The translations under genes and the position numbers were made by a program. Positions 25,995-36,169 of a DNA stretch of 64,000 nucleotides are shown one piece after another. Source of the stretch: Adineta vaga (Eukaryota; Rotifera). The stretch is from assembly GCA_021613535.1 (NCBI GenBank), contig CP075492.1, positions 11,966,001-12,030,000 on the forward strand. The letters are read 5' to 3'. How positions within the stretch are numbered: position 1 is the first letter of the stretch; each line of letters starts with the position of its first letter. The notes beneath the pieces are model-generated. The model was not told the origin of the DNA and searched no databases. It was given only the letters and a program-made list of their open reading frames with translations.

Positions 25995-26391
25995 ATGTTT
26001 TCTTCAAATGAACCTTCAACAAGTAAGTCAATCGATCATGTGAGTGTCACTGTGGTTCGAAAATCCGATGGACATTCAATGACATTTGTTTTGGATGAAA
26101 AAACTCATATTCATAATTTAAAACAAGAATTAAAGCGACGATTAAAACCACGATATGAACAAGGCTGTCGGCTTATCTTTCGTGATAAAGTACTTAAAGG
26201 TAAACATACATTAAAACATTATGGAATTAAGAAAGGAGTTAATGATCAAGCTATATCAAGTATGTTAAATATTATTTTAATCATGTACAAGATTGAAACT
26301 AACTCTCATTTTCTTTTTGTTTATAGTGGATGATACAAAAGATTGTAAAACGTCATCATCATCATCGTCAGATTCCGAACATGAAAAATGA
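25995..26391 (+). CDS. ubiquitin-like domain protein
   Basis: The ATG at 25995 is preferred because the in-frame extension upstream (25788-25994) is poly-F/K low complexity and contains a strong pyrimidine-AG acceptor at about 25926. After a short Ser/Thr-rich start, residues about 14-85 read as a ubiquitin-like fold: SVTVVRKSDGHSMTF, then EKTHIHNLKQELKRRL, CRLIFRDKVLKGKHTL and KHYGIKKGVNDQAI. One intron (about 26260-26326) precedes a short exon coding a run of serines and an acidic end (SDSEHEK). There is no C-terminal Gly-Gly, so it is a ubiquitin-domain protein rather than a conjugated modifier. The specific orthologue is unclear. Confidence 0.7.
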
Positions 26392-27808
26392 TTTTTTTTT
26401 CTCAACAAACAAACATTTGGCTTAAAATAAATCGCGTACTTTTTCTGTAGAAATGACTTACGTTTCTTTCTAGATAGAATTAATTAATAAAACAATTCTC
26501 CCATAAAAAAACAGTCGTATGAAAATTTTATCATAAACGACAAAACATTTTCTTCATATCAACAAACATAATTAAAAAACGGATATGACTTGAAGATTTC
26601 ACTCAATGAATAGAATAAATATGAATTATTTTTAGATTATATTGCTAAGATATATACAAGAGATGTTTAAAATTACGTTAAGATATTCTCGCACTTTTCT
26701 TCATTTTCTTATTAAAGCTACTTGTCTCTAGAAAAAAAATAATTAATTTTCTTCTTCTATATTTATATTCTGATACTTGGCAAGACGAGATAAGAAAACA
26801 TAGACATTGAAGATGATGCGAAATTTTGAGTTTTTTTTTGATAGATCAAATGTCATAACCAATCAGTTGCTTACGTGACCTATCAACAAAATAAAATTCG
26901 TTGTTGAAAAACTACTCTCTCTAGGAGTCTATATCCGATGAGAATCCATCTTTCTCTTTCTATCATATTCATCATCAATCATTCGAAATATAATCTCGTT
27001 AAATAGTACTTGTTTCGTTAACTTATATGTATGTATTGATTCATATGAGTTTCATTGGATTGAAGATTAGCAAAGATATAGCAAAAAAAACAAATCCCAT
27101 ATTTAGATTGAATTCATTTGCTATGATTATGATCTATTCTTATTGAATAGTATCGTTCATGCGAGAAGAATATTTCGTAACTTCAAAGTATACTTTTATG
27201 TCTTTTCAATGAATAGACAACTTACTCTGAAAGTAATTCTTTAGTTGACATTTCATCTTTCTATTCATGGATAATTAGTTGATCCAAATACATAATTAAT
27301 TCAGGTGTATGTAAAAGATTTGAACGGAGATGACATAAAATATTTTGGATTTATACAAACTTTATTAGAAATAAGAACATTTCGGTACATGAATTTGTCA
27401 GTCGTTATAATGTTTATACTAATGGTTGATTACACTAGATTTTGTTTCTATGACAAGAAGATTATTAAATTTGAGTTTTAGATATGTCGCATATCAAATA
27501 TACCAATAAGAAACGATTGACGACGAACATTACTGACTACAACGTCAAATTAAAACTAATTATCTGCTATCTTTGGAATTAATCGAAAAATCTTTTTATC
27601 GGATGAGAGGAAATAATTTTGCTTAACAACTTGATAATCAACGCCATCTATGAAAGTCGAATGAGAATCGCCATTTTATTTGTTCTTCTTCTGATGCCCT
27701 TCCTTTCAAACAGATATAAAGCAATGGAGTAATCGCTTCTTATTTCTAAATAGATCTCGAAACAAAACAGTAATTTATTCTAGTCTATACATTGACGGCT
27801 CTTGTACA
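26392..27808. other. 1.4 kb intergenic region
   Basis: AT-rich DNA with no ORF or splice-consistent exon found. It includes the Ubl gene 3' UTR (AATAAA-like hexamers near 26430-26490) and the RIC3 promoter region. No repeats of note. Confidence 0.5.
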
Positions 27809-29224
27809 ATGTCATTTTTGACACGACCAAGTGTTGTTTTTGCTATTGTATTCGGTTGTTTTGCAGTCTTAATACCGAGAATATTCATTCCTCTATTCCG
27901 AACAAAACCATCCGCATCATCGCAGAATTTCGATGACCGTGAGTTATCATAAACAATCGATACATTAGATAATTCATTTATTTATCTAGATTTTCGACGA
28001 CCACCTGCACAAATGTCTCGTACTGAACGTGGTGATACCGTCGAACATATTCATGTTCGTTTTAATTTGACATTTAAAGTAATATTGATAAGAAATTTGT
28101 TCTGTTGAATAGGGCACACCTCCACATATGCGTGGTGCACACCCAAGTATGAGAATGCATCATCCTGGCGCCAATAATCCTTCACAAGGACAAATTGATC
28201 ATGGTAGTTCAAAATCTATTGTAACTCTTGCTTTACCAATGTATACAGTTGGTATTGGAATCTTCTTTATATATACCTGTTGTAAAGTAAGTTTGAGACG
28301 TGGCTATTTGAATGTTAGTGATTATTTTATTGATTGTTTAGTATTGGTCGAAGAAAAATGGTGATGATAAAAAAGGAAATAATAACGATTGTCGATGGAA
28401 TCGAGAAAAACGAAAGTTAGGATATGATATATTGGATAAAGATAGTGAAGACGATGAAGATAATAAACAAGATCTATATGCTGGTAGATGATCATTTTAG
28501 ATACTGAAATGAAATACGAATGGAAAATGTTTTTGTTTAGGTTTGGATCCAGATTATGTTGAATATTTAAAAACAAAGAAACAAAAAGCAATTGATGCAG
28601 AACAAGCAATGAGTGACGAACAAAAACAAAGTATTGAAATAATCATTTAAGTATTTTTAACTAAATCTTTCAATTTAGTGCATTATGCTCTTGAAGAAAT
28701 GAAGAAATCTTTATCATTCATCAGTTCAAAATTAGTCACAAAAGAAAATCGAAATAATTTACGTAGGATTGAATTAAAAATATAAATACAATATATCAAA
28801 TGTTGTTATTGTCTTTCTATGATAGATGGAAATGAAATTGTTCAATTACAAGAACGTCTTATGACAACTGAAGCTCAAATGTGTAAGATTCTATCAGCAT
28901 TAGATACTGCTTCGGAAAAAGTCAGTAAATTATCTAAAAATACCAAGAAATCTCCAAAGGTACGTAAACATGGATAATCGAATTCTTGAACAATTGTGTT
29001 TTTCTGAATTTTAGGAAAAAGAAGAGGAAAAAGAAGAAGTTGTACATTCGGAAGAAGAAGAAGAAAGCTTGGCATCATCAGACGAAGAAGATGAAACAGA
29101 TAATAAGTCGGATCAATGTCATCAATCGGAATCTCTTAGTAGCAGCCATTCATCGGATCAAGAAGATCAATCAGCACCAATAGCAAATGAACAAAATCAT
29201 TTAATTCACCGAAAACCTCATTAA
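27809..29224 (+). CDS. RIC3: RIC3-type acetylcholine receptor chaperone
   Basis: ER membrane chaperone that promotes folding and assembly of nicotinic acetylcholine (and 5-HT3) receptors. The ATG at 27809 starts an N-terminal hydrophobic segment (VVFAIVFGCFAVLIP). A proline/histidine-rich loop (GTPPHMRGAHPSM) and a second transmembrane segment (ALPMYTVGIGIFFIYTCC, near 28232-28285) follow. A coiled coil (NEIVQLQERLMTTEAQM, near 28830-28885) and an acidic E/S-rich tail come next, ending at 29224. The order TM, loop, TM, coiled coil is that of RIC3. Several short introns. USP5 begins only 151 bp downstream on the same strand; the two may share a transcript. Confidence 0.87.
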
Positions 29225-29344
29225 ATTTTTCATGTACTTTTTTCTTTACAGTATTCTTTTAGCAATTGAATTATTCATCTAATTGTTGTCTATTAATGTC
29301 TTGATAAATTCATGCTAGAATCTCATTTAATATTGAATCTCAAT

Positions 29345-29360
29345 TACTTTTCTTTTTCAG
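29345..29360 (+). promoter_or_regulatory. pyrimidine-AG acceptor before USP5
   Basis: A pyrimidine-rich run ending in TTTTTCAG, 15 nt before the USP5 ATG and 136 nt after the RIC3 stop. There is no donor for it inside the short intergenic gap, so a spliced-leader trans-splice acceptor is a plausible reading. Confidence 0.5.
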
Positions 29361-29375
29361 ATTATATTTAAAATT

Positions 29376-32053
29376 ATGGCTGATATATACAAGAATGTAC
29401 GGAGTCCTGGTCCGAATGATAATGTGTATAAAGATGAATGTCTCTATTCATTTGATAATCCTGAATCTGAAAATGGTCTTTTTATTTGTATGTCAACATT
29501 TTACGGTCTAGGAAAAGATCATGTTGCACGACATTGTAAAATGAATCCAGGAAAACATGTCTTCTTACATATTCTACGAAGACGAAAACCGGTTCCAGTT
29601 GATCCAAATATTGAACCAACAAAGATAACGAAAATGGCTATTGGAGTAGAAGGTGGATTTGATCCTAATGGCACAAAACGATTTACATTTGAAGAAAAAT
29701 ATTCAATTTATGTACATCCGAATGTTGTTATTGCATATCCGGATGAAACGGATCAATTACCGGAACATGTTAAACAATCAGCTGATAGAATTATTTCAGC
29801 TGAATCGGCATTTTTAAAAGAAGAACGTGCATTAATGAATGCAACATGGAGTGGTGAAGTTCGAAAAGAAACAAAACATGCTCAAACTTTAGAACAATTA
29901 GATAATGGTCGAAAAATTCCACCCAATGGATGGAAATGTGAACAATGTGATATGAAAGATAATTTATGGTTGAATTTAACTGATGGCGCTATTCTTTGTG
30001 GAAGACGATTTTATGATGGTAGTGGAGGAAATAATCATGCCATTGATTATTATTATAAAACAAAATATCCATTAGCTGTTAAATTAGGTATGTAAAAATG
30101 AAAAAAAAATGCTTTTGTTTTATTTTTGATGTGATGAATATTCTAGGAACTATAACTGTGAAAGGTGCTGATGTTTATTCTTATGATGAAGATGATATGG
30201 TTGAAGATCCTAATCTTGCTAAACATTTATCTCATTGGGGTATTAATATGATGAATATGGAAAAAACGGATCGATCAATGGCAGATTTAGAAATTGAAAT
30301 CAATCAAAAGTATGGTGAAGCTTCGATGATTGAAGAAGCAAATTCGAAATTACAACCAATTCATGGCGCCGGTAAACTTTCTTTCCCATACGTTCATTTC
30401 ATCTTTCAAATTTGAATACTTCTTTAGGATATACCGGAATGAAAAATTTAGGAAACTCTTGTTATCTAAATTCAGCCATGCAAGTTTTATTTACAATAAA
30501 AGATTTTCAAGAGAAATATTATAGACATTGCGATTTCTATTTTGATAAAGCCAAAGATCCTCCGCATGATTTCAATGCTCAAACAGCGAAACTTTCCTAT
30601 GGCCTCTTATCGGGTTTATATTCTCGTGAAGTTCCTACTCCTCTTAGCGAAACATTTAAACCACCAACATATATTCGACCACAAATGTTTCGAACATTGA
30701 TCGGTCGTGACCATTCAAATTTGGTACAAAACAACAACAAGATGCGGCAGAATTCATTGAATACTTTCTCGAACAAGTTCATAAACATTGTATTAGTGAT
30801 CCAACACCGGATGCATCACTGGATCCAAGTAATTGTTTTCAATTTCAATTAGAAGAACGAATCTATTGTCCTGAAACAAGTCAAGTACGATATTCAACAC
30901 GTGATGATGCAATGTTTCGAATCAATGTCCCACTTGATGCTGCAAAAAATATGCATGAAGTTCTTCAATATAATAAAACAAAAGAAGATCTTGAAAAACA
31001 AGGAAAGAAAGTCAATGATCTACCTATCATTCGTCCAATTATTCCACTTACTCAAGCTATTGCTCGTTGGGCTGAACCAGAGGTGATTGAGGATTTTAAA
31101 ATAAAACGAAGTGAACCAAGTACAACAATTCGAAAAACTCAACGATTTCTCACCTTTCCAGATTATTTTTTCATTCAATTGAAAAAATATACATTTAATG
31201 ACGATTGGACACCAAGAAAACTGGATGTATCAATGGAAATACCTGATGAAATTGATTTGAATTCATTACGAGCAACAGGTTTTCAAAATGGTGAAACTCC
31301 AATGCCAGATGGTAAGAAGAAGGTTGATACGAAGAAAAACGTTATTTGATTGGTGATTCTTTTTAGATGATGAACCAATTGTTCAAGCCACAACATCCAA
31401 ATCGAATGAAAAAATAAACGAAGTTTATGTGCAACAACTTGTTGAGATGGGATTTTCATCTGAAGCTTGTGAGAAAGCATTAATTCATACGGGAAATAAT
31501 AATATCGACGCAGCAATGAATTGGTTATTCGAACATCAAGCCGATCCTGACTTTAATCAACCCTATAAACCATCGAATAGTTCTTCAACACCTGTTGTAA
31601 GTAAAAAAAAATTGATGTTTTATTTGTATCTTTTCTATTAATTGATTCTAGTTAGATGAAGAGAGTATTGGATTATTAATGTCAATGAATTTCTCCCGAC
31701 CACATGCTGTACGCGCATTGACAATGACGAATAATAGTGTTGAAGCGGCTGCTGATTGGGCATTTAATAATCCTGAAGATAGTTCAACGTTACAAGCATT
31801 AATAGAATCATTGCCACAATCATCTCCATCACATCATACAACTAAAACAACCTATTTTCGAGATGGAAATGGCAAATATCGTCTTGTTGCATTCATTTCA
31901 CATATTGGAAATAATACTTCATGTGGTCATTATGTTGCACATATTCTTAAAGATGGACGATGGGTTATCTTTAATGATGAAACAGTTGCATTATCGGAAA
32001 ATCCGCCAAAAGATTTAGCATATCTGTATTTATATAAACGCTCTGGATCATAG
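29376..32053 (+). CDS. USP5: ubiquitin carboxyl-terminal hydrolase 5/13-like, with one-base frameshift
   Basis: Disassembles unanchored ubiquitin chains. The exons read as 29376-30087, 30147-30371, 30428-31311, 31367-31596 and 31652-32053. They carry an N-terminal zinc-finger-like region, a ZnF-UBP domain (WKCEQCDMKDNLWLN with GGNNHAIDYYY), the catalytic Cys box GMKNLGNSCYLNSAMQVL, the QQQDAAEF box, two UBA domains (VEMGFSSEACEKAL and MNFSRPHAVRAL) and the His box SCGHYVAHI. Frame is lost by one base near 30718-30724: translation continues in the -1 frame immediately after GRDHSN, as if one T were missing from the T run at 30720-30722. No intron fits there. This is either a real null lesion or a consensus error; everything else looks functional. 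Confidence 0.9.
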
Positions 32054-32175
32054 ACAATTTTTCAGATATTACACTGTTTTATTCTCGCTTTTCTTTCCTT
32101 CTTTTTTTATTATAAACCAGTGAATATTTTCTTTTATTTGTATCTTACGGCTCACAACAACTATGATGTTCTTAA

Positions 32176-32208
32176 AATAAAATGTCCCTTTCATTCTTTC
32201 TTTTCTAG
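32176..32208 (+). promoter_or_regulatory. AATAAA then pyrimidine-AG between USP5 and EMC6
   Basis: AATAAA at 32176-32181 is followed within about 25 nt by a long pyrimidine tract ending TTTTCTAG at 32208, 42 nt before the EMC6 ATG. Coupled polyadenylation and trans-splicing signals at this spacing are what is seen between genes of trans-spliced operons. Confidence 0.5.
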
Positions 32209-32250
32209 ATGTGTAATAATTGTAAATTATTATCCTACTGAACAGAAAAC

Positions 32251-32667
32251 ATGTCAGCAAACAGTGAAATGCAAATTCGTCGTTCGGCAACTACACTTCG
32301 TTCAACAAATTCATCAAAATCTGCATCAAACCTAGCATCAAACAATCCTAGTCGACATGTTGAACCTGTTCTATATAGTGAAATTGCTGTTCGATTAAAT
32401 GAACATAGTCTTGAACAATGTCGAACATCCGTTAGTGCATTATCTGGTTGTGTTGCTGGCATTCTTGGTTTAACATCGTACAAAGGATTTCTTTTCTATG
32501 GTTTTTCTATGTTTTTTCTTTCTTTTCTCATCTATTCATATATTCGAAATGAGCATCGAACATTTTTTACTAGTTTAAATCATGTATTTATCAATGGATT
32601 TTTTAATGGTTTACTTACTTACGTTCTCTTTTGGACATTTCTCTATGGAATGGTACATGTATATTAA
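32251..32667 (+). CDS. EMC6: ER membrane protein complex subunit 6
   Basis: Core membrane subunit of the EMC insertase, which places tail-anchored and multipass proteins in the ER membrane. This intronless frame of 138 residues has a polar Ser-rich N-terminus of about 45 residues. The diagnostic CRTSVSALSGCVAGILGL block and transmembrane segments follow, then the C-terminal TYVLFWTFLYGMVHVY, nearly identical to human EMC6. The N-terminus is longer than the human one (110 residues). It lies 197 bp after USP5 on the same strand with a candidate trans-splice acceptor at 32208. Confidence 0.95.
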   Translation: MSANSEMQIRRSATTLRSTNSSKSASNLASNNPSRHVEPVLYSEIAVRLNEHSLEQCRTSVSALSGCVAGILGLTSYKGFLFYGFSMFFLSFLIYSYIRNEHRTFFTSLNHVFINGFFNGLLTYVLFWTFLYGMVHVY

Positions 32668-33658
32668 TTTTGTGAATATTCAAATAGTCAAAATTGTATG
32701 CAATCTCCTAAAGTCGTTGTTTTCCTTCTTGTCTGTATTGTTGTTCCATTCAACTGAAAAACAAATCATAATAAATTCAATGAGAATGAATCGAATATTT
32801 TGAAAAAGCAATCGTGAAATCTATACTTGAATTATTGAAATCAATCAGAATATATATACTATATTGTGATAGTTGTTGTTTGTTCTTTTTGGTAACAGAT
32901 GTATAACAAAAGATGAATACATTATTGAAGTTTCCTTTGTTGGAAGGAAGAAAAGCAATTGATGATAAGAAACTTCAAAAACAAAGAAATATGAATCAGT
33001 GTTTAGCACAATCTTTTTTTTTTAAATTTTTCATAATTGAAAGATTCTAGTTTAATCTTTCGAATTGATAGAAGTTATAATCATAAATAAAACTAAGTGG
33101 AAAATTATTAATAGTACTATTCGGTCATAAACTATAAAACTCTTGATCAGATAAGCAATTGATTGTTATTCTTTCTATGATAGATGATTTCTCACAAAAG
33201 TTTCCTAATAATTCTTATTCATCGTTAGTTGTAATATGAGTAGACTGATGAGTCATATGCATAATAGCAAGAAGTACCTTTTCTTCATAATAAGGCCGCA
33301 TTAAATGACGAACGAGTTTCTTTTTCTTCAAAGAACGACTAAAAAAATCATAAGAAAAGAAATCATTTGATTCAAAAATCTTGTTGTGAAGCAGACGATG
33401 ATTTGAATAGTTAAGTCAAAAAAAATCATTTCATTTTTTCCGAAGAGATTTGAGTATAGGGAAACTCTACGAACAGATGACCTTGAGCAAACTTTTATAA
33501 TTATCTCTTTCTTGTCATCTCATAAGATATGAGTCATAGGTGAACGGTGACATTTTCTATCGTTGTTTTTTTCTCCGTGAACTTCATTGAAATATTATGA
33601 TGAAGTTTTAGATAATATTTATTAATTGAAAAAAAAAGAAGAAAGACAACCGTTTCAC
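32668..33658. other. 1 kb intergenic region
   Basis: AT-rich with no exon, tRNA or long repeat recognised. Homopolymer A and T runs occur at about 33014-33025 and 33418-33424. Confidence 0.5.
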
Positions 33659-34004
33659 ATGGTCGCATTGGGTACAGATGTTATCATTGCACTCGTCGTA
33701 GTTGCAGTTGTAATTGTAATTATAGTTGTTATTATTGTGGTAAGAATTCATCTTCTTTTTTTTGTGTAATTTTGATTCTATTTGAAAGTTTTAGATTTGT
33801 TGTGTATGTCGAAAATGTGAACAATGTGCGAGATGGACACGACGAAAAGCTGATGCAAAAGAAGAAGTAAGACATGAAGAACAATTAGCTGAACGAAGAA
33901 GAGAATATGATCAAACTCGAACTGAACGTGAAGTAGCACGGGAACAAATTCGTGCGAAATATAATTTAAAGGGTGGTCAAACAAACTTAGCGATTATTTC
34001 ATAA
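33659..34004 (+). CDS. small single-pass membrane protein, 96 residues or fewer, unrecognised
   Basis: Not recognised. Exon 1 (33659-33739) encodes a short start and a long valine/isoleucine transmembrane helix (VIIALVVVAVVIVIIVVIIV). An intron of 55 nt separates it from exon 2 (33795-34004), which opens with a cysteine cluster (ICCVCRKCEQCARW, a possible palmitoylation or metal site) and continues as a charged helix rich in R, E and K (EEQLAERRREYDQTRTEREV), ending NLAIIS. Clean splice sites and compositional logic support a real gene. An ER or plasma-membrane tail is likely; function is unknown. Confidence 0.6.
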
Positions 34005-36169
34005 ATTGTACTGTATTTCTTTATATTTATATACATATATAAATATCTATAAAAGAAAATTTTGTGAATCATTTTAATGTCTTTTTCACTTGAGAAATTT
34101 GAAATTTGTTTCGTATCATTTTCATTTCGTCAAGTACATGCTCAACTATTGTCTTTGGTATAATAGTTCATTCTGTTATAGTGATTGATTAACGCAGTGG
34201 GTGGACGACAAAGAGATGAGGTCAAGTTGAATAGAAGAGAACCTTGCCAACTATTGATGTAAAAAAAAAGAGAAAATGGACTGACATTCAATATCATACT
34301 CTGCACTTGATATATATACACAGATGTTCATAAAAATTATCTTGAAAATTATCCAAGTAAGGTTATTAATCTATATTTAAATATTAACACATGTGAACGT
34401 TTATGTAATCGAACAAAGACTTGATATAACTGGTTACTTGAGAAAATAATAGCGATCAGTAGAGTTGATTTTTCCTAATTGTTTATTCTAGACACAAGAA
34501 GATGGATATATGTATACATTCGTTCGTTTCCTTTTCTCCTTATGGGATAAGAAGAGAATAAGATGATTGAACAACACTAGTTGCAATTATTCTCGTCATC
34601 AGTTTGACAGATGAGTTACAAATGGATGAATGCCAAAGTGCAACATTGTGTTGGCAGACATTCGATCCAAATTTTACAGTAATGAAAGAAAGAGAAAAAG
34701 AAAGAGAAAGAATAGATTGAGATAACCTATTATTGGCAATATGAGTGAATAAGAAGGAAAAAAAAGGAGAGAAGAATAAATAACGATTCGTCTCTTGATT
34801 CAATCAAACGGTTAGCGGCACGGGTGATGTGCAACTAGTGCCCGACGCCGGTCTCTTTCTTTTCCTCCTCATTTTCCCATTTTCTCTTTCTATTACTATT
34901 TTAGCGATTGTATCCGCTTATAACAACAGAAATTTTACATCTTCACCAGCAGCACACTAATATTGACAATGAACAAACATTCACGATGAAGAAACTGATC
35001 ATGTCAATTTACTTTTTTTCTAAGCAATTTTAAATGTAATAAAAACGAACATCGATTACTCATACGGAACAACATTTATAGTAAGTCCTTATTTCCTCAT
35101 GATAGTTGTATAATCAGACGATATTAGTTACTCTTCTCTGTTCCTTTCTCTATTAATTCCTATAGTCAAATATAAAGTAAATATATACATATGTGTCTCG
35201 TCGTTATATCCGCAGCTGTTCTCTTGCATACATATCAAGATCAGTCAATTATGAAAGGAAAAGTTCAGCATAATAAGTATGGATAGTTTGTCGAACAGAA
35301 GTCTCATGTTCTATTAAGTGCATATATGTAAAATACGAGTATAAAAAAAAAGAAACGTATGAAAGTATTTGAGTGGAAAAAATTGGAGGTCATTGATCGT
35401 ATACCTCTCTTTCTATACAAATAAGGTGTATAAATGAACGAACGATCGAACATTTGCATATGTGAATATGATTTATTTACCATATGAATGTATACACGCC
35501 CTATCGTAGTAGTTAATGTGTAAGAGAGAAGTAATATCAAAAAAAAATTGAACAGTATATTTAGTATACGTAAGAATAATGGTATGTAAACGAGAGAATA
35601 AATAGTTGCTTATATAGTTCTTTGAAGCAATTATATGTTGTTGTTTTTTTTATATTGTAATAAAGACAACGTTTTATCGAAGTGAGAGAAAGAGAGAGAC
35701 ATTGTTTTTTCATTGATCTTTTGTCTTTTCCATGTGTAGTCAAGCATTTTCAAGGTTAGAATGTGTCAAAGTAACCATTTGAGAAAACATTTGTAAGTTC
35801 AACATTATTAATTCTTCTCATCATCTTTCGGTTCGCCTTTCTCATCTTGTTCATTATTCGCCAGTGAAAGGAAAGTCAATGTCATCATCATCAGCAGCAT
35901 CATCATCATCAAAAGCCTTGCATGCTCGTCTTCGCTTTCTATCATCACTTGTTTGCTCGATCTTTACATCTATCGTCATTGATGGAGAAAGACATAGCAA
36001 GTCAAGTAATCCAAACATCGCAAAATATTGTAGTAAATTCCTTTTCCTTCTCTTTCTCTTTTTCTTTATTGATAATGAGATTTTCATTTTTTTTATATCT
36101 ATCTATCTATCTATCTAAAGAAAAGAATAAGAGAAGATCTTCTACTCTTTCTTATTAGTTATTAACTTC
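34005..36169. other. 2.2 kb intergenic region
   Basis: No family-recognisable coding sequence. A (TCA)n-type trinucleotide tract at 35878-35915 reads as poly-Ser on one strand and poly-Asp on the other, which explains the apparent ORFs on both strands. An ATCT tetranucleotide repeat lies at 36097-36117. A pyrimidine-AG at 36143-36158, 11 nt before the next ATG, probably marks the acceptor of the RUN-domain gene's leader. Confidence 0.5.
36097..36117. repeat. ATCT tetranucleotide microsatellite
   Basis: Five tandem units of ATCT, in the leader region of the RUN-domain gene. Confidence 0.85.

Noticed and set aside
33240-33275. CTGATGAG core resembling a hammerhead ribozyme
   Set aside because: No GAAA arm or foldable stems II/III around it.
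35854-36118. Open frames on both strands (poly-Ser versus poly-Asp)
   Set aside because: Produced by a TCA-type trinucleotide tract. No splice-consistent continuation on either strand and no family match.
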